From contig CAVYWA010000023.1 of NCBI GenBank assembly GCA_963772165.1, forward strand, positions 62,001-126,000: DNA of 64,000 nt, in the 5' to 3' direction. Origin of the DNA: JAGVPT01 sp963772165. Lineage in GTDB: Bacteria > Bacteroidota > Ignavibacteria > UBA10030 > UBA8401. The translations under genes and the position numbers were made by a program. This document shows positions 46,642 to 54,772 of the stretch, in pieces. Under the pieces are notes generated by a model, which searched no databases, was not told the DNA's origin, and saw nothing but the letters and a program-made list of their open reading frames with translations. Position 1 is the stretch's first letter. Each line of letters begins with the position of its first letter.

Positions 46642-48654
46642 TTATTTCTTTAACGTTTGCTCCGGCGAAGTCGTTAAGGCCTCTTTGTAGACGCTAACGG
46701 GATATTTTTTTAGCAATGATTCGTACCACTCATTTTCCAAACGCTTCGATTCGGATTCTTGAAAAGCGCTTGAAAGTTCGGATCCTGCTTCGGTAAATGT
46801 TTTATCGCCTGCCGAGCTTTTTTCGAGAACCTTAATAATCGAAAACCCGTTCTCGTACGGGAAGAAGTCGGACATTTCTCCCACATTCATATTCCATGCT
46901 TTCTGTGTCAGTGCGTTGCTGGCCGTCGGCATCAATCCCCACACCCCGTTTTTTTGTTTGGTTGAAAGGCGTGAGTTAAACTGAGCAGCGACGGAATCGA
47001 ACGGCAGGTTTTGTTTGTTCAAAAGAAACGCAACAACCTTTGATGCGCTATCCGTCGGGACAAAAATCTCTTGAACATTAACCCTGTCCGGCCAGGTAAA
47101 TTTCGAGCGGTTCGCGTCATAGTACACATGCAATGCCGAATCGCTGGTCGATATTTTATTCCACACCTCGTTCTGTTCCGCTTTAAAAAGAACGCTCCCT
47201 TCTTCATACTCCTTTAGCGTTTTGTCGAAGTCGGGAAATTCCGATTCGATGCTTCGTGCCTTGTATTCAAGAAGGAGGTCCTTTGATGCTTTATCAAGGA
47301 TTTTGATCGAGCTTCCACGAAGAGCAAGCGGTAATCCCTGGAGGTCTTTTTCTGCTTTGACCAGGTTAATGACAGAGTCGATGGTAATTTTTTGACCCGC
47401 AAAAGAAAATATTTCCCTTGCCCTGACCGCCGCAGTGAAGGAGCTGTCCCATTTTTCACTATCGGTTGTCTTTGTCGTATCGAGGGATGAATTCCAAGCG
47501 GAAACTCCTTCTTCTGACTCGGCAAAGTTATACTCTTTTTTTAACCCGTTTACGTACGAATCGTATGCATTTTGGAAAAAGCGTTGCTGGAAAATGTTTC
47601 TGAGCTCATGTTCCATGCTTGCATAAGAAGGAACCGGCCTTGCTTCCGTTACCTGGATCAGATGGAGTCCGAATTGTGATTTTACGACGGGAGAAACTTC
47701 GCCAACTTTCAGCTTGAATGCAGCATCATCGAACTCCTTCACGGTCGACCCCCGTTCCATAAATCCAATATCTCCGCCATGCTCTTTGGCTCTATCTTCA
47801 GAATAAATTTTGGCAAGGTCGGCAAATTTCCCGCCATGCTTGAGCGAATCGAGCACCGCTTCCATATCCTTCATAGCTTTCGCGGAATCCTGTGCCGTCG
47901 ATTTCGGCGTGAGCCGCTTATAGATCTGGCTGACGCGAATAGAGCCGGGGTTGGGCTGGCGGTCTGTTACTTCAATAATATGATAACCATATTTGGTTCT
48001 GATGGGATACGGCAGAAATGTTCCCGGTTGTGCGGAGAAAATCGCGTCTTCAAACTCCGTCACCGTCCTGCCGGAAACAATATAATTCAAATTTCCCTTG
48101 TTCGATTTAACGGACGGATCTTGAGAATTGTTTAGAGCAAGTTCTTCGAAGGATCGCCCGGCTTTGAGCGAGTCGATAATTCTCATCGCTTTCACATACG
48201 TCTTTAGTGTCTCCGCTGGGCTGGCGTTTTGACCCATTTGCAAAAGAATATGGCTGACGCGTACTTCGGAAAGCTTACGCTCATACATTCGGCGAATTGC
48301 CGGCTCATTGACTTCATGCTCAATCAACAATGTCACAAGAAGATTCCGTTTATATTCCTGAAGTTCGGCCTGAATATCGGGGGCATTTTGATATCCTTGG
48401 GCGTATGCATCCTTTACTTTGAGCCTGAATTTTACATAGAGATCTAAAAATTTCTCGCGCTCGTCTGCTGTTGCTTTTTGAGCGGTGTCTTTCCCGCCGT
48501 TACTTTTCGCAAACATTGTATTGAATTCACCAAGCGTTATTTTGTCACCCCCCACTGTGGCAACAACGGCGCTTTGCTGTGAAGCACATCCGCCGAACAT
48601 CATCACAAAAGCAAGTCCTACGAAGAGCAAACACGACTGAAAGCGATAACACAT
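46642..48654 (-). CDS. Large PpiC-type peptidyl-prolyl isomerase lipoprotein
   Basis: 670 residues. Lipoprotein signal with lipobox FGGC, then VVATVGGDKITLGEFNTMF, the usual N-terminus of PpiC/PpiD-type chaperones. Two parvulin domains: VRVSHILLQMGQ..LALNNSQDPSVKSNKGNLNYI and IRVSQIYKRLTP..YSEDRAKEHGGDIGFMERG. A third, degenerate PPIase-like segment lies near residues 520-620 (VNVQEIFVPTDSAS..GVWGLMPTA). The ribosome site TAGGAG precedes the ATG by about ten bases. Heads the three-gene chaperone operon for envelope proteins. Confidence 0.9.
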   Translation of the reverse strand: MCYRFQSCLLFVGLAFVMMFGGCASQQSAVVATVGGDKITLGEFNTMFAKSNGGKDTAQKATADEREKFLDLYVKFRLKVKDAYAQGYQNAPDIQAELQEYKRNLLVTLLIEHEVNEPAIRRMYERKLSEVRVSHILLQMGQNASPAETLKTYVKAMRIIDSLKAGRSFEELALNNSQDPSVKSNKGNLNYIVSGRTVTEFEDAIFSAQPGTFLPYPIRTKYGYHIIEVTDRQPNPGSIRVSQIYKRLTPKSTAQDSAKAMKDMEAVLDSLKHGGKFADLAKIYSEDRAKEHGGDIGFMERGSTVKEFDDAAFKLKVGEVSPVVKSQFGLHLIQVTEARPVPSYASMEHELRNIFQQRFFQNAYDSYVNGLKKEYNFAESEEGVSAWNSSLDTTKTTDSEKWDSSFTAAVRAREIFSFAGQKITIDSVINLVKAEKDLQGLPLALRGSSIKILDKASKDLLLEYKARSIESEFPDFDKTLKEYEEGSVLFKAEQNEVWNKISTSDSALHVYYDANRSKFTWPDRVNVQEIFVPTDSASKVVAFLLNKQNLPFDSVAAQFNSRLSTKQKNGVWGLMPTASNALTQKAWNMNVGEMSDFFPYENGFSIIKVLEKSSAGDKTFTEAGSELSSAFQESESKRLENEWYESLLKKYPVSVYKEALTTSPEQTLKK

Positions 48655-48781
48655 TTTACGGTACTCCTATAATAACAAGAATTATTGGAAGCGTTCTGCT
48701 GTAACCGTAAATAATAGCTATAAATACACTTAAAATCAATCGTGGAGTGAGGAAGTCGCTCAATTTGTTGTTCCTGCAAAA

Positions 48782-48890
48782 GCGAGAATCCAAATAATTC
48801 TTTTTTTCTCCATAATGGATGGTCACTGGAGTTTATCCCGTGCTTGACACGGGACGGGCATGAGATTTTTTTTCAAATTGAGCCATTACT
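48782..48890. repeat. Dispersed repeat, family 2, copy 2
   Basis: gcgagaatccaaataattctttttt (48782-48806) is identical to the left end of the copy at 9238. It is followed by a GC palindrome (cccgtgcttgacacggga) ending gggcatgag, and a right end ttttttttcaaattgagcc. It lies in the 393-base gap 48655-49047, which contains this element, a family 1 fragment and no gene. Confidence 0.75.
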
Positions 48891-48904
48891 GTGAAGGGGA
48901 GTAT

Positions 48905-48952
48905 TGGGTTATTTTGAATCAAAGGTTGTTACGAGCGGGATCCCGTTGGGAC
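48905..48952. repeat. Dispersed palindromic repeat, family 1, partial copy (reversed)
   Basis: gggttattttgaatcaaaggttgttacgag is, on the minus strand, ctcgtaacaacctttgattc plus aaaataaccc, matching the right end of the copy at 3323-3456. A palindrome CGGGATCCCG (48936-48945) replaces the GTCCCGAT hairpin. Confidence 0.6.
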
Positions 48953-49047
48953 TTTGGCAAAGAACACGCCGCAATAACTTTTAAATTGTAACGTTACCAT
49001 GAAGAAACGCGAACCGGCCAAAGCAAAATGGAGGGTGATGAAAAGCA

Positions 49048-49650
49048 TCACACGTCTTTGAGAAGGCTGACAAGCTGCTTGACAAAAAATGCTGTCGCTC
49101 CCCATATCGGCTCTTTCCATACGTCAAAAGAAAAAATCTCTACTTTTATCCCTCCCCGATCTCTAATGTCCGAATGCCGGAGCGAATCGTCGAAAAATTT
49201 TTCCAGGGGGACAAAGATGATTTGTGCCACTTCTTCAGAGTTAATGCGAAGAGGGGGAAGTCGTTCGATGAACCCGACAACTGGAGTAACAACAAATCCG
49301 CTCGGCGTTTGAAGGTCATCCATCACCCCGATGACGGCGGTTGCAGAACGGTCCAAGCCTATTTCTTCATACGTTTCCCGAAGAGCCGTATCGGCGGGTG
49401 TGAGGTCGACTGCCTCGGTTGCCCCACCCGGAAATGAGATTTGCCCTTTATGGTGTTCAACAGTTTCGCTCCGCTTCGTGAAAAGTAATTCTAACCCGCT
49501 GCCTTTCTTCACGATCGGAATGAGAACTGCCGATTTCGTCAGCGTACTGCTGATAATGCTTCGCCGCTGATATCCGGCGAGCCGTTCACGAATAACCGAT
49601 GGTGTAATGGCTGAAATACTCTTCATTTGTTTCGATGATGGAGTTGGCAC
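49048..49650 (-). CDS. NUDIX hydrolase, coenzyme A pyrophosphatase type
   Basis: 200 residues. NUDIX box GGATEAVDLTPADTALRETY then EEIGL, preceded by the CoA-diphosphatase signature LLFTKRSETVEHHKGQISFP (with GG next). It probably cleaves CoA and related dinucleotides to phosphopantetheine products. Starts MPTPSSKQMKS; an internal ATG at 49626 is possible. Monocistronic, between the repeat-rich gap and a divergent lipoprotein gene. Confidence 0.93.
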   Translation of the reverse strand: MPTPSSKQMKSISAITPSVIRERLAGYQRRSIISSTLTKSAVLIPIVKKGSGLELLFTKRSETVEHHKGQISFPGGATEAVDLTPADTALRETYEEIGLDRSATAVIGVMDDLQTPSGFVVTPVVGFIERLPPLRINSEEVAQIIFVPLEKFFDDSLRHSDIRDRGGIKVEIFSFDVWKEPIWGATAFFVKQLVSLLKDV

Positions 49651-49855
49651 TTTTCCCCGGTGATGTAAAGATACAACATATGATTCATATCACCAAATAC
49701 AAACCGAGGTAAACATATTTTGAATGACACTTAAACCTACTGCAACGTGCGTTGTCTCATGATCCATCACCCTGTTGCTGCACAATCGAATGAATAATAA
49801 TCAAAATTAGAATAATAAAAATATTTTACAAATTTTCATTATTGAGGAGATACCA

Positions 49856-50743
49856 ATGGATTCAATTCGTTCCGTGAGCAGGAGACTTTTCACCATCGTT
49901 TTTGTCGGAGCATTTATTCTCGCGGCTGCTTTTGTTGCAGGCTGCAAGAAAAATGACACCAATCCGGTAGGTAATTCCTCTACAGTTTCGACTTCGGACG
50001 ATGTTGCCGATGCGGCGGATGCCGTCTCCGACGCGCTCGCGAGCAACAACGGCGGTGCGATGGATCAGGTCAATGATGTTTTTGAAATTGCCGGTGGAGT
50101 AGGTGTCGGCGTGTTAGGGAAAACGAATGGAGATACAACAATCATCGGAAAAGAGTATGATAGCGCTACGGTGTCATGGACGACGACCACATTTAAAGAA
50201 CAATCGAATCTCCCCCTTTACTATGGAATTTGGACGCGGGTTCATTGGCTTCAATTCCGGTCAAATGGAAATGCGCAAAAATTTAGGTTGACAAATGGGG
50301 TTGTTGCCGACACAATCCTGCATCAGCTTGATTCGTTAGGCAATACCGGCTATTTCTACACTCCGCGCCTAGTCCACCATTTGCTTTCGCTCAGCAGCAG
50401 CTGGGTTGCCTCAAATACCAATACCGACACAGTGACAATCAACGGATGGTATAAGTGGTCAGGAATTGATACAATAGAAGTGGCTGCCCGTAAAGGCAGG
50501 GTCCTAAATCATACTATCGTGCTGACATTTGAAAATGTGACGGGGCCCGGAGGGACAAGGCTGGCTCACTCGGAAAAAACGAGTGGTACTATCCAATGTA
50601 CGTACACCGCAACTGTCACCGTCCCGGGTAAAACACCATACACAGTGACAAAAACCTTTACGATTCTCCTCGGCGGAGGCGATGCAACATTCTCAATCGA
50701 TGGAACGAAGTTTGTTTCGGATTTAGCAACCGGCGACCATTAG
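49856..50743 (+). CDS. Lipoprotein of unknown function
   Basis: 295 residues with a good ribosome site (GAGGAG, 9 bases before ATG) and a lipoprotein signal (lipobox VAGC, then KKNDTNPV). The mature part is Asp/Ala-rich at first (DDVADAADAVSDALASNN), then a beta-rich, Thr/Ser-heavy domain with repeated short strands (ATVSWTTTTFKE, DTVTINGWYKWSG, CTYTATVTVPGKTPYTVTK). I recognise no family. Monocistronic, ending at a terminator. Possibly surface-exposed. Confidence 0.8.
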   Translation: MDSIRSVSRRLFTIVFVGAFILAAAFVAGCKKNDTNPVGNSSTVSTSDDVADAADAVSDALASNNGGAMDQVNDVFEIAGGVGVGVLGKTNGDTTIIGKEYDSATVSWTTTTFKEQSNLPLYYGIWTRVHWLQFRSNGNAQKFRLTNGVVADTILHQLDSLGNTGYFYTPRLVHHLLSLSSSWVASNTNTDTVTINGWYKWSGIDTIEVAARKGRVLNHTIVLTFENVTGPGGTRLAHSEKTSGTIQCTYTATVTVPGKTPYTVTKTFTILLGGGDATFSIDGTKFVSDLATGDH

Positions 50744-50769
50744 CAAATTGCCGATTCTCATGCCAGGAC

Positions 50770-50811
50770 AAAAGGACGAAGGCCGATTCCGGATTCGTCC
50801 TTTTTATTTTT
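50770..50811. terminator. Bidirectional terminator between the lipoprotein and SDR genes
   Basis: AAAAGGACGAA (50770-50780) pairs with TTCGTCCTTTT (50794-50804), loop of 13, with T-rich bases after it on the plus strand and A-rich bases on the other side. The right arm overlaps the last bases of the SDR gene. Confidence 0.85.
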
Positions 50812-51589
50812 GCAGCTCTTTTTTCCGGTATACCATCGTTGTTGAAGCTTGGTCGGTCGGCGTCAGAATAATTTGCTGGATATTCACGTGAAGAGGACGC
50901 GTCGCGCAGTAGATGACGGCATCGGCAATATCGTCCGGGGTGAGCGGGGTCATTCCTTCGTATGTTTTATCGGCCCTGGTTTTATCGCCGTGAAAGCGCA
51001 CGACGCTGAATTCGGTTTCCACTAATCCCGGATCGACGGTGCTGACGCGTATTCCGGTACCGTGCAGATCTAAACGCATCGTGTTCGTCAGCGCATTCAC
51101 CGCCGCTTTCGTTGCGCAGTACACATTTCCGTTGGGGTAGAATTGGTATGCCGCAATTGAGCCGATATTGATGATGTGCCCATCCTTCCTGCTGATCATT
51201 CCCTGAACAACCGCGCGGGTAACATGGAGCAACCCTTTAATGTTCGTGTCGATCATTTTTTCCCAATCGTCTTCGTCCCCTTCTTGGATTGCCGACAATC
51301 CGCTGGCAAGTCCGGCATTGTTCACGAGCACGGAAATTTTTTTCCACGGCTCGTCGAGCGCGCTCAATACCGATTCGACGTTTCCCCGTTTCCTGACGTC
51401 GAGTTGAAGGCTGTAAATGTCAGCAGAATATTTTTTTCGCAGTTCTTCCGCAAGAGCGTTCAATCGATCGCCTCTTCGCGCAGCCAGCAGCAATCTCGCT
51501 CCCTGCCGGGCAAACTGCTCAGCGCACGAAGCCCCGATCCCGCTGCTCGCCCCGGTGATGAAAACAAGCTTATTTTTCAACGAATACAT
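50804..51589 (-). CDS. Short-chain dehydrogenase/reductase
   Basis: 261 residues, classical SDR. NADP-type Rossmann motif VFITGASSGIGASCAEQFAR with basic residues after it (LLLAARRGDRL), LVNNAGLASG, catalytic Ser in NIGSIAAYQ, and YCATKAAVNALTN (YxxxK). VSTVDPGLVETEFS is typical. Closest in pattern to YdfG-like 3-hydroxy-acid dehydrogenases; the substrate is not defined. The DinB/YfiT-like gene lies 33 bases upstream on the same strand. Confidence 0.93.
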   Translation of the reverse strand: MYSLKNKLVFITGASSGIGASCAEQFARQGARLLLAARRGDRLNALAEELRKKYSADIYSLQLDVRKRGNVESVLSALDEPWKKISVLVNNAGLASGLSAIQEGDEDDWEKMIDTNIKGLLHVTRAVVQGMISRKDGHIINIGSIAAYQFYPNGNVYCATKAAVNALTNTMRLDLHGTGIRVSTVDPGLVETEFSVVRFHGDKTRADKTYEGMTPLTPDDIADAVIYCATRPLHVNIQQIILTPTDQASTTMVYRKKELQK

Positions 51590-51622
51590 ACGCTTATTCC
51601 ATTTATTGTTGTTAATCTGGCG

Positions 51623-52147
51623 TTACCATTTCATTTTCTCTCTGAGCGACATAATATGTGCAACATGATGACGACCGTGCCACGCATACAACTGAAGCAG
51701 CCAATCAAGGTTTCTCGCGCCATGTTCCGGGTGGCGAAATGTGCGCGCAAAATCCGACGGCTTCAACGACTGGAGAAGCACCACCCACCGCTCATGGAGC
51801 GACTCGAGCAATTGCAGTGAAAGTACGATGGGCGCCGTGCGCGCGTCGAACAACTCAGCCCATAAACGTTCTTCGTACGGTTTTATCGTCGGCTCGTTTT
51901 CAGTGAGGGCAAGCCTGAAACGAACATACGAATTGATGTGGCTATCCGGCAGATGATGGACAACCTGCCGTATCGTCCACCCTCCTTCACGGTACGGCGT
52001 ATCCAACTGCTTTTCCGCCAATCCTTGCACCGCTGCCTTCACTTCGGACGGTGTAGCGGCAATGCGTTGAATGAACTCGCTTCGCATTTTGTCGTCGGGG
52101 TGATCCAGCGCTTGAAATTTTCCTATCGGATAACGCGGGTCTGCCAT
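51623..52147 (-). CDS. DinB/YfiT-family putative metal-dependent transferase or hydrolase
   Basis: 174 residues. RYPIGKFQALDHPDDKMRSE opens it, then the three-His metal site: WTIRQVVHHLPDSHINSY and WLLQLYAWHGRHHVAHI. This is the YfiT/BstA subgroup of the DinB superfamily, some members of which transfer bacillithiol. Four-helix-bundle fold expected, cytosolic. Downstream SDR may be co-transcribed. Confidence 0.92.
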   Translation of the reverse strand: MADPRYPIGKFQALDHPDDKMRSEFIQRIAATPSEVKAAVQGLAEKQLDTPYREGGWTIRQVVHHLPDSHINSYVRFRLALTENEPTIKPYEERLWAELFDARTAPIVLSLQLLESLHERWVVLLQSLKPSDFARTFRHPEHGARNLDWLLQLYAWHGRHHVAHIMSLREKMKW

Positions 52148-52196
52148 AGGTTTCCTTCAATAGTGGGCAAAAAGTTTTGAGGTCGCCAACCCGCGG

Positions 52197-52865
52197 TTAC
52201 GCTTTCCCCGACAGGTCGACCATTTTCATATCGGAGTTTTTCAGGTACGGTTTCAACTGCGGGTTGTCCAAACTTGAAAGCTTCTTCACGATTTCCGCAA
52301 TCCGGTTCCCGTTCTCTGTCACTGTTCTCAATTCCTTGCGGATACCGGCGACGGTGTCGTTGTCATCCTTTTTCTGGAGGACTTGCAGGACGAGCATCAT
52401 GATGCCGAGGGGGTTGTTGATTTCGTGCCCGAGGGTCATCGCCAGCTCCGTGATGGCTTTCTGATGCTGAAGTTCCGCAATCTCCTTTTGGAGCGCATTG
52501 ATGCGCAGCCCGGCTTTGACGCGGGTGAGAAGTTCGCGGTCGTTGAACGGCTTGGTGACAAAATCGTCCGCCCCGGTTTCGATCCCTTCGACTTTATCAT
52601 CCTGCGTGTCGCGGGCGGTAAGAATAATGAAATACGTAAACCGCAGCTTCTCATCCTGTTTTGCAAGCCTGCAAAACTCCAATCCGTCCATCTTCGGCAT
52701 CATCCAATCCGAGATGATCAAATCAGGGGCTTCCGCTTTTGCAAGCGCCAGGCCGCTCTCACCGTCGTTTGCTATGAAGACATTGTATCCGTGAGACAAA
52801 AATTTTTTTTGAAGAATCAGCCGGATGTACCGGTCGTCGTCAACAATGAGAATCTTTTCAGCCAT
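52197..52865 (-). CDS. Response-regulator receiver fused to a histidine-kinase dimerisation helix, no ATPase domain
   Basis: 222 residues. Receiver: KILIVDDDRYIRLILQ, phospho-Asp in LIISDWMMPKMDG near residue 53, ILTARD, and VTKPFNDRELL. It continues as a coiled coil into a HisKA-like H-box (TELAMTLGHEINNPLGIMML, His near 148) and a second helix (LRTVTENGNRIAEIVKKLSSL). It then ends, without the N, G1 and G2 boxes of a kinase ATPase domain. The gene is intact up to its stop (52197) with no kinase fragment after it. It could be a phosphotransfer adaptor. Starts 14 bases before rqcH's stop. Confidence 0.9.
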   Translation of the reverse strand: MAEKILIVDDDRYIRLILQKKFLSHGYNVFIANDGESGLALAKAEAPDLIISDWMMPKMDGLEFCRLAKQDEKLRFTYFIILTARDTQDDKVEGIETGADDFVTKPFNDRELLTRVKAGLRINALQKEIAELQHQKAITELAMTLGHEINNPLGIMMLVLQVLQKKDDNDTVAGIRKELRTVTENGNRIAEIVKKLSSLDNPQLKPYLKNSDMKMVDLSGKA

Positions 52866-52879
52866 GGATGCCGCTATTG

Positions 52880-54598
52880 TTAAAGAGAGAACGGGAGTTT
52901 CGGTTCGACGAAAATAACTTTTTCCCTTTCGAGAACCACTGTGCCCGCAGGTGCACCTTTCGGTTTTCGTACGAATTTTTTTTCCGTCATCGCAACGGGG
53001 ACGGACGATGCATTTTTCATTTTGCTGTAGTACGCAGCGATCGAGGCCGCTTGATGAATTGCCGCCTTCGACGGCTCGCCGTGTGCGCTATGCACTTTCA
53101 ATACAACATGCGATCCGCTCGAGCCGCGGCAGTGGAACCACAGGTCATCCGGCTTCGCATATTTTGTCGTTAACATGTCGTTGTTTTCACTGCTCTTTCC
53201 CGCAAGCACTTGAAACCCGCCCTCAACGGTGAAAATGCGAAACGGTGGAAGATTTTCTTTTTCCTTCGCCGTCGCATAGCCAAGCCGCTGCAGATGCGTC
53301 TTGTACGTCTGTTGAAATTCCTTGAGTGCGTCGCTTGAAGAGACATCCGCAAGTTCGCCGATTAACATCTGCAGGGTCGAGAGGCGCCCGTCAAGATTTT
53401 TACGGCGTTCCAGCGATTCTTCAAACGCCGCTTTTGCTTTTTTCGCTTTCTCAAAATATTTTTCCGCATTCGCAACGGGACTTAACGCGGGGTCGAGTGG
53501 TATCGTGATGCCGGCCGGATGTGAATCGAACGAGTGTACTTCTTCAAGGGTTGCGGTTTTCAAGCCTTTACGGAGTTCGGGAAGGTGTGCCATGATCAGC
53601 TTGCCGAATAGCTCGTAGTCCGCCCGCCGGTCCTGCTCTGCAAGCTCGGCAGCAATTTTTGCCCGCGTTTGTGCTGTTTTCTTTTCTTCTTTTTCCAACC
53701 AAGCGGCAATCTGCTCTTTCGCGTTTACCACCGCCGAGGAAGCCCTCGCGGTGCTCACAAAGCGTTGAATCGCCGCCGCAATGTTTGGAAAAGCTTCATA
53801 CCTGTTTTCACCGTAGCTCTGAAGCGGTATCAGCGATAAACATACCGGCGCACCATTCTCATAATAGATTCTCGATTGCGCGCTTGCAGAAGGTAACGAT
53901 ACTTCGGCGATGATCTTTGACGTTTCGGCAAACATTTTTTTAAGGTCGCGGTCGGTTGAAAGAGACGTTGAAGCGGACAAATCGATATTAGCCCGGAACA
54001 AAATTTCTTTTGCGAGGATCGATCCAAGCACCGGGATCACTTTTTTCAACGATTGAAAAACTCCTTCTCCGCCGCTCGAGCGCATGGCATCAAGAAAAAG
54101 GCGCTCATCCTGCATGATCGTTTGATAGGACGGAAGCTGGTGCGGGTCGGTGCGTGCATGGCGGCTTCCCAGCAATTCTTTCCTTCTCAAGAACCCATCG
54201 ACAACAACGTCCGACGACACGGGGACCGTGTTTTCTTCCTCTAGCAAAAGAATATTCGCGCGCGATCCGAACATTTCACACTTCACACTCATGTTCTCGC
54301 CTAGTGTGATAGTGACAATCCGGTCGCCCGGATCGCATGCGACGCTGAGAATTTTTTTTCCTGCTGCTGCCGGAAAAAGGTCGACAGAATTTTTTCGCGC
54401 CCGGAAATTTCCCTCACGAATGGTGACATAGTTCTCCGAGGGCATGCACGACACAATAATTGTCTGAACAGGCAGCGATTCAATGGCGACGCACAACTGC
54501 TGCTTGTGCTGCGAATACAATCCGGAAATGGTATGGCCGATACATTGCTGGTGGATGAAACGCGAGACGTGAACGAGCGTAAAGTAGTTACCGAGCAT
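52880..54598 (-). CDS. rqcH: NFACT family protein RqcH (ribosome-associated quality control)
   Basis: 572 residues. NFACT-N domain first (YFTLVHVSRFIHQQ, TIIVSCMPSENYVTI), a long coiled coil (~residues 290-420), then the NFACT-R domain: DLWFHCRGSSGSHVVLKV, KAAIHQAASIAAYYSKMKNA, VRKPKGAPAGTVVLEREKVI. In Firmicutes RqcH binds stalled 50S subunits and adds alanine tails; the same role is inferred here. It shares its promoter region, with two DnaA boxes, with yicC. Confidence 0.93.
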   Translation of the reverse strand: MLGNYFTLVHVSRFIHQQCIGHTISGLYSQHKQQLCVAIESLPVQTIIVSCMPSENYVTIREGNFRARKNSVDLFPAAAGKKILSVACDPGDRIVTITLGENMSVKCEMFGSRANILLLEEENTVPVSSDVVVDGFLRRKELLGSRHARTDPHQLPSYQTIMQDERLFLDAMRSSGGEGVFQSLKKVIPVLGSILAKEILFRANIDLSASTSLSTDRDLKKMFAETSKIIAEVSLPSASAQSRIYYENGAPVCLSLIPLQSYGENRYEAFPNIAAAIQRFVSTARASSAVVNAKEQIAAWLEKEEKKTAQTRAKIAAELAEQDRRADYELFGKLIMAHLPELRKGLKTATLEEVHSFDSHPAGITIPLDPALSPVANAEKYFEKAKKAKAAFEESLERRKNLDGRLSTLQMLIGELADVSSSDALKEFQQTYKTHLQRLGYATAKEKENLPPFRIFTVEGGFQVLAGKSSENNDMLTTKYAKPDDLWFHCRGSSGSHVVLKVHSAHGEPSKAAIHQAASIAAYYSKMKNASSVPVAMTEKKFVRKPKGAPAGTVVLEREKVIFVEPKLPFSL

Positions 54599-54604
54599 TT
54601 TCAG

Positions 54605-54678
54605 TTATCCACACATACTGCAAAAATATATCAAAAAACACCGCAAAAGCAAACTTACGCTGAATAACTTGTGGATAA
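54605..54678. promoter_or_regulatory. Two perfect DnaA boxes in inverted orientation
   Basis: TTATCCACA at 54605-54613 (plus) and its reverse complement TGTGGATAA at 54670-54678 flank 56 bases that are AT-rich (caaaaatatatcaaaaaac). They occupy the 174-base divergent region between rqcH and yicC. A near match, TTATCCACG, occurs at 61310 inside nfo. This suggests a DnaA-binding regulatory or titration site; an origin is possible but unsupported by neighbouring dnaA or dnaN. Confidence 0.6.
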
Positions 54679-54772
54679 GTCGGTGCTTAACCTGTCGAGA
54701 ACTTTCCCTTGCCTGCCATGGCGAATTTTCGTATTTTTAGTGTCAATCACGGCTTTTATTACTGAGGCGCTC

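Noticed and set aside
54605..54678. Calling this region oriC
   Set aside because: Only two perfect DnaA boxes are seen, and neither dnaA, dnaN nor other typical origin neighbours are in the window. Kept as a DnaA-box site only.
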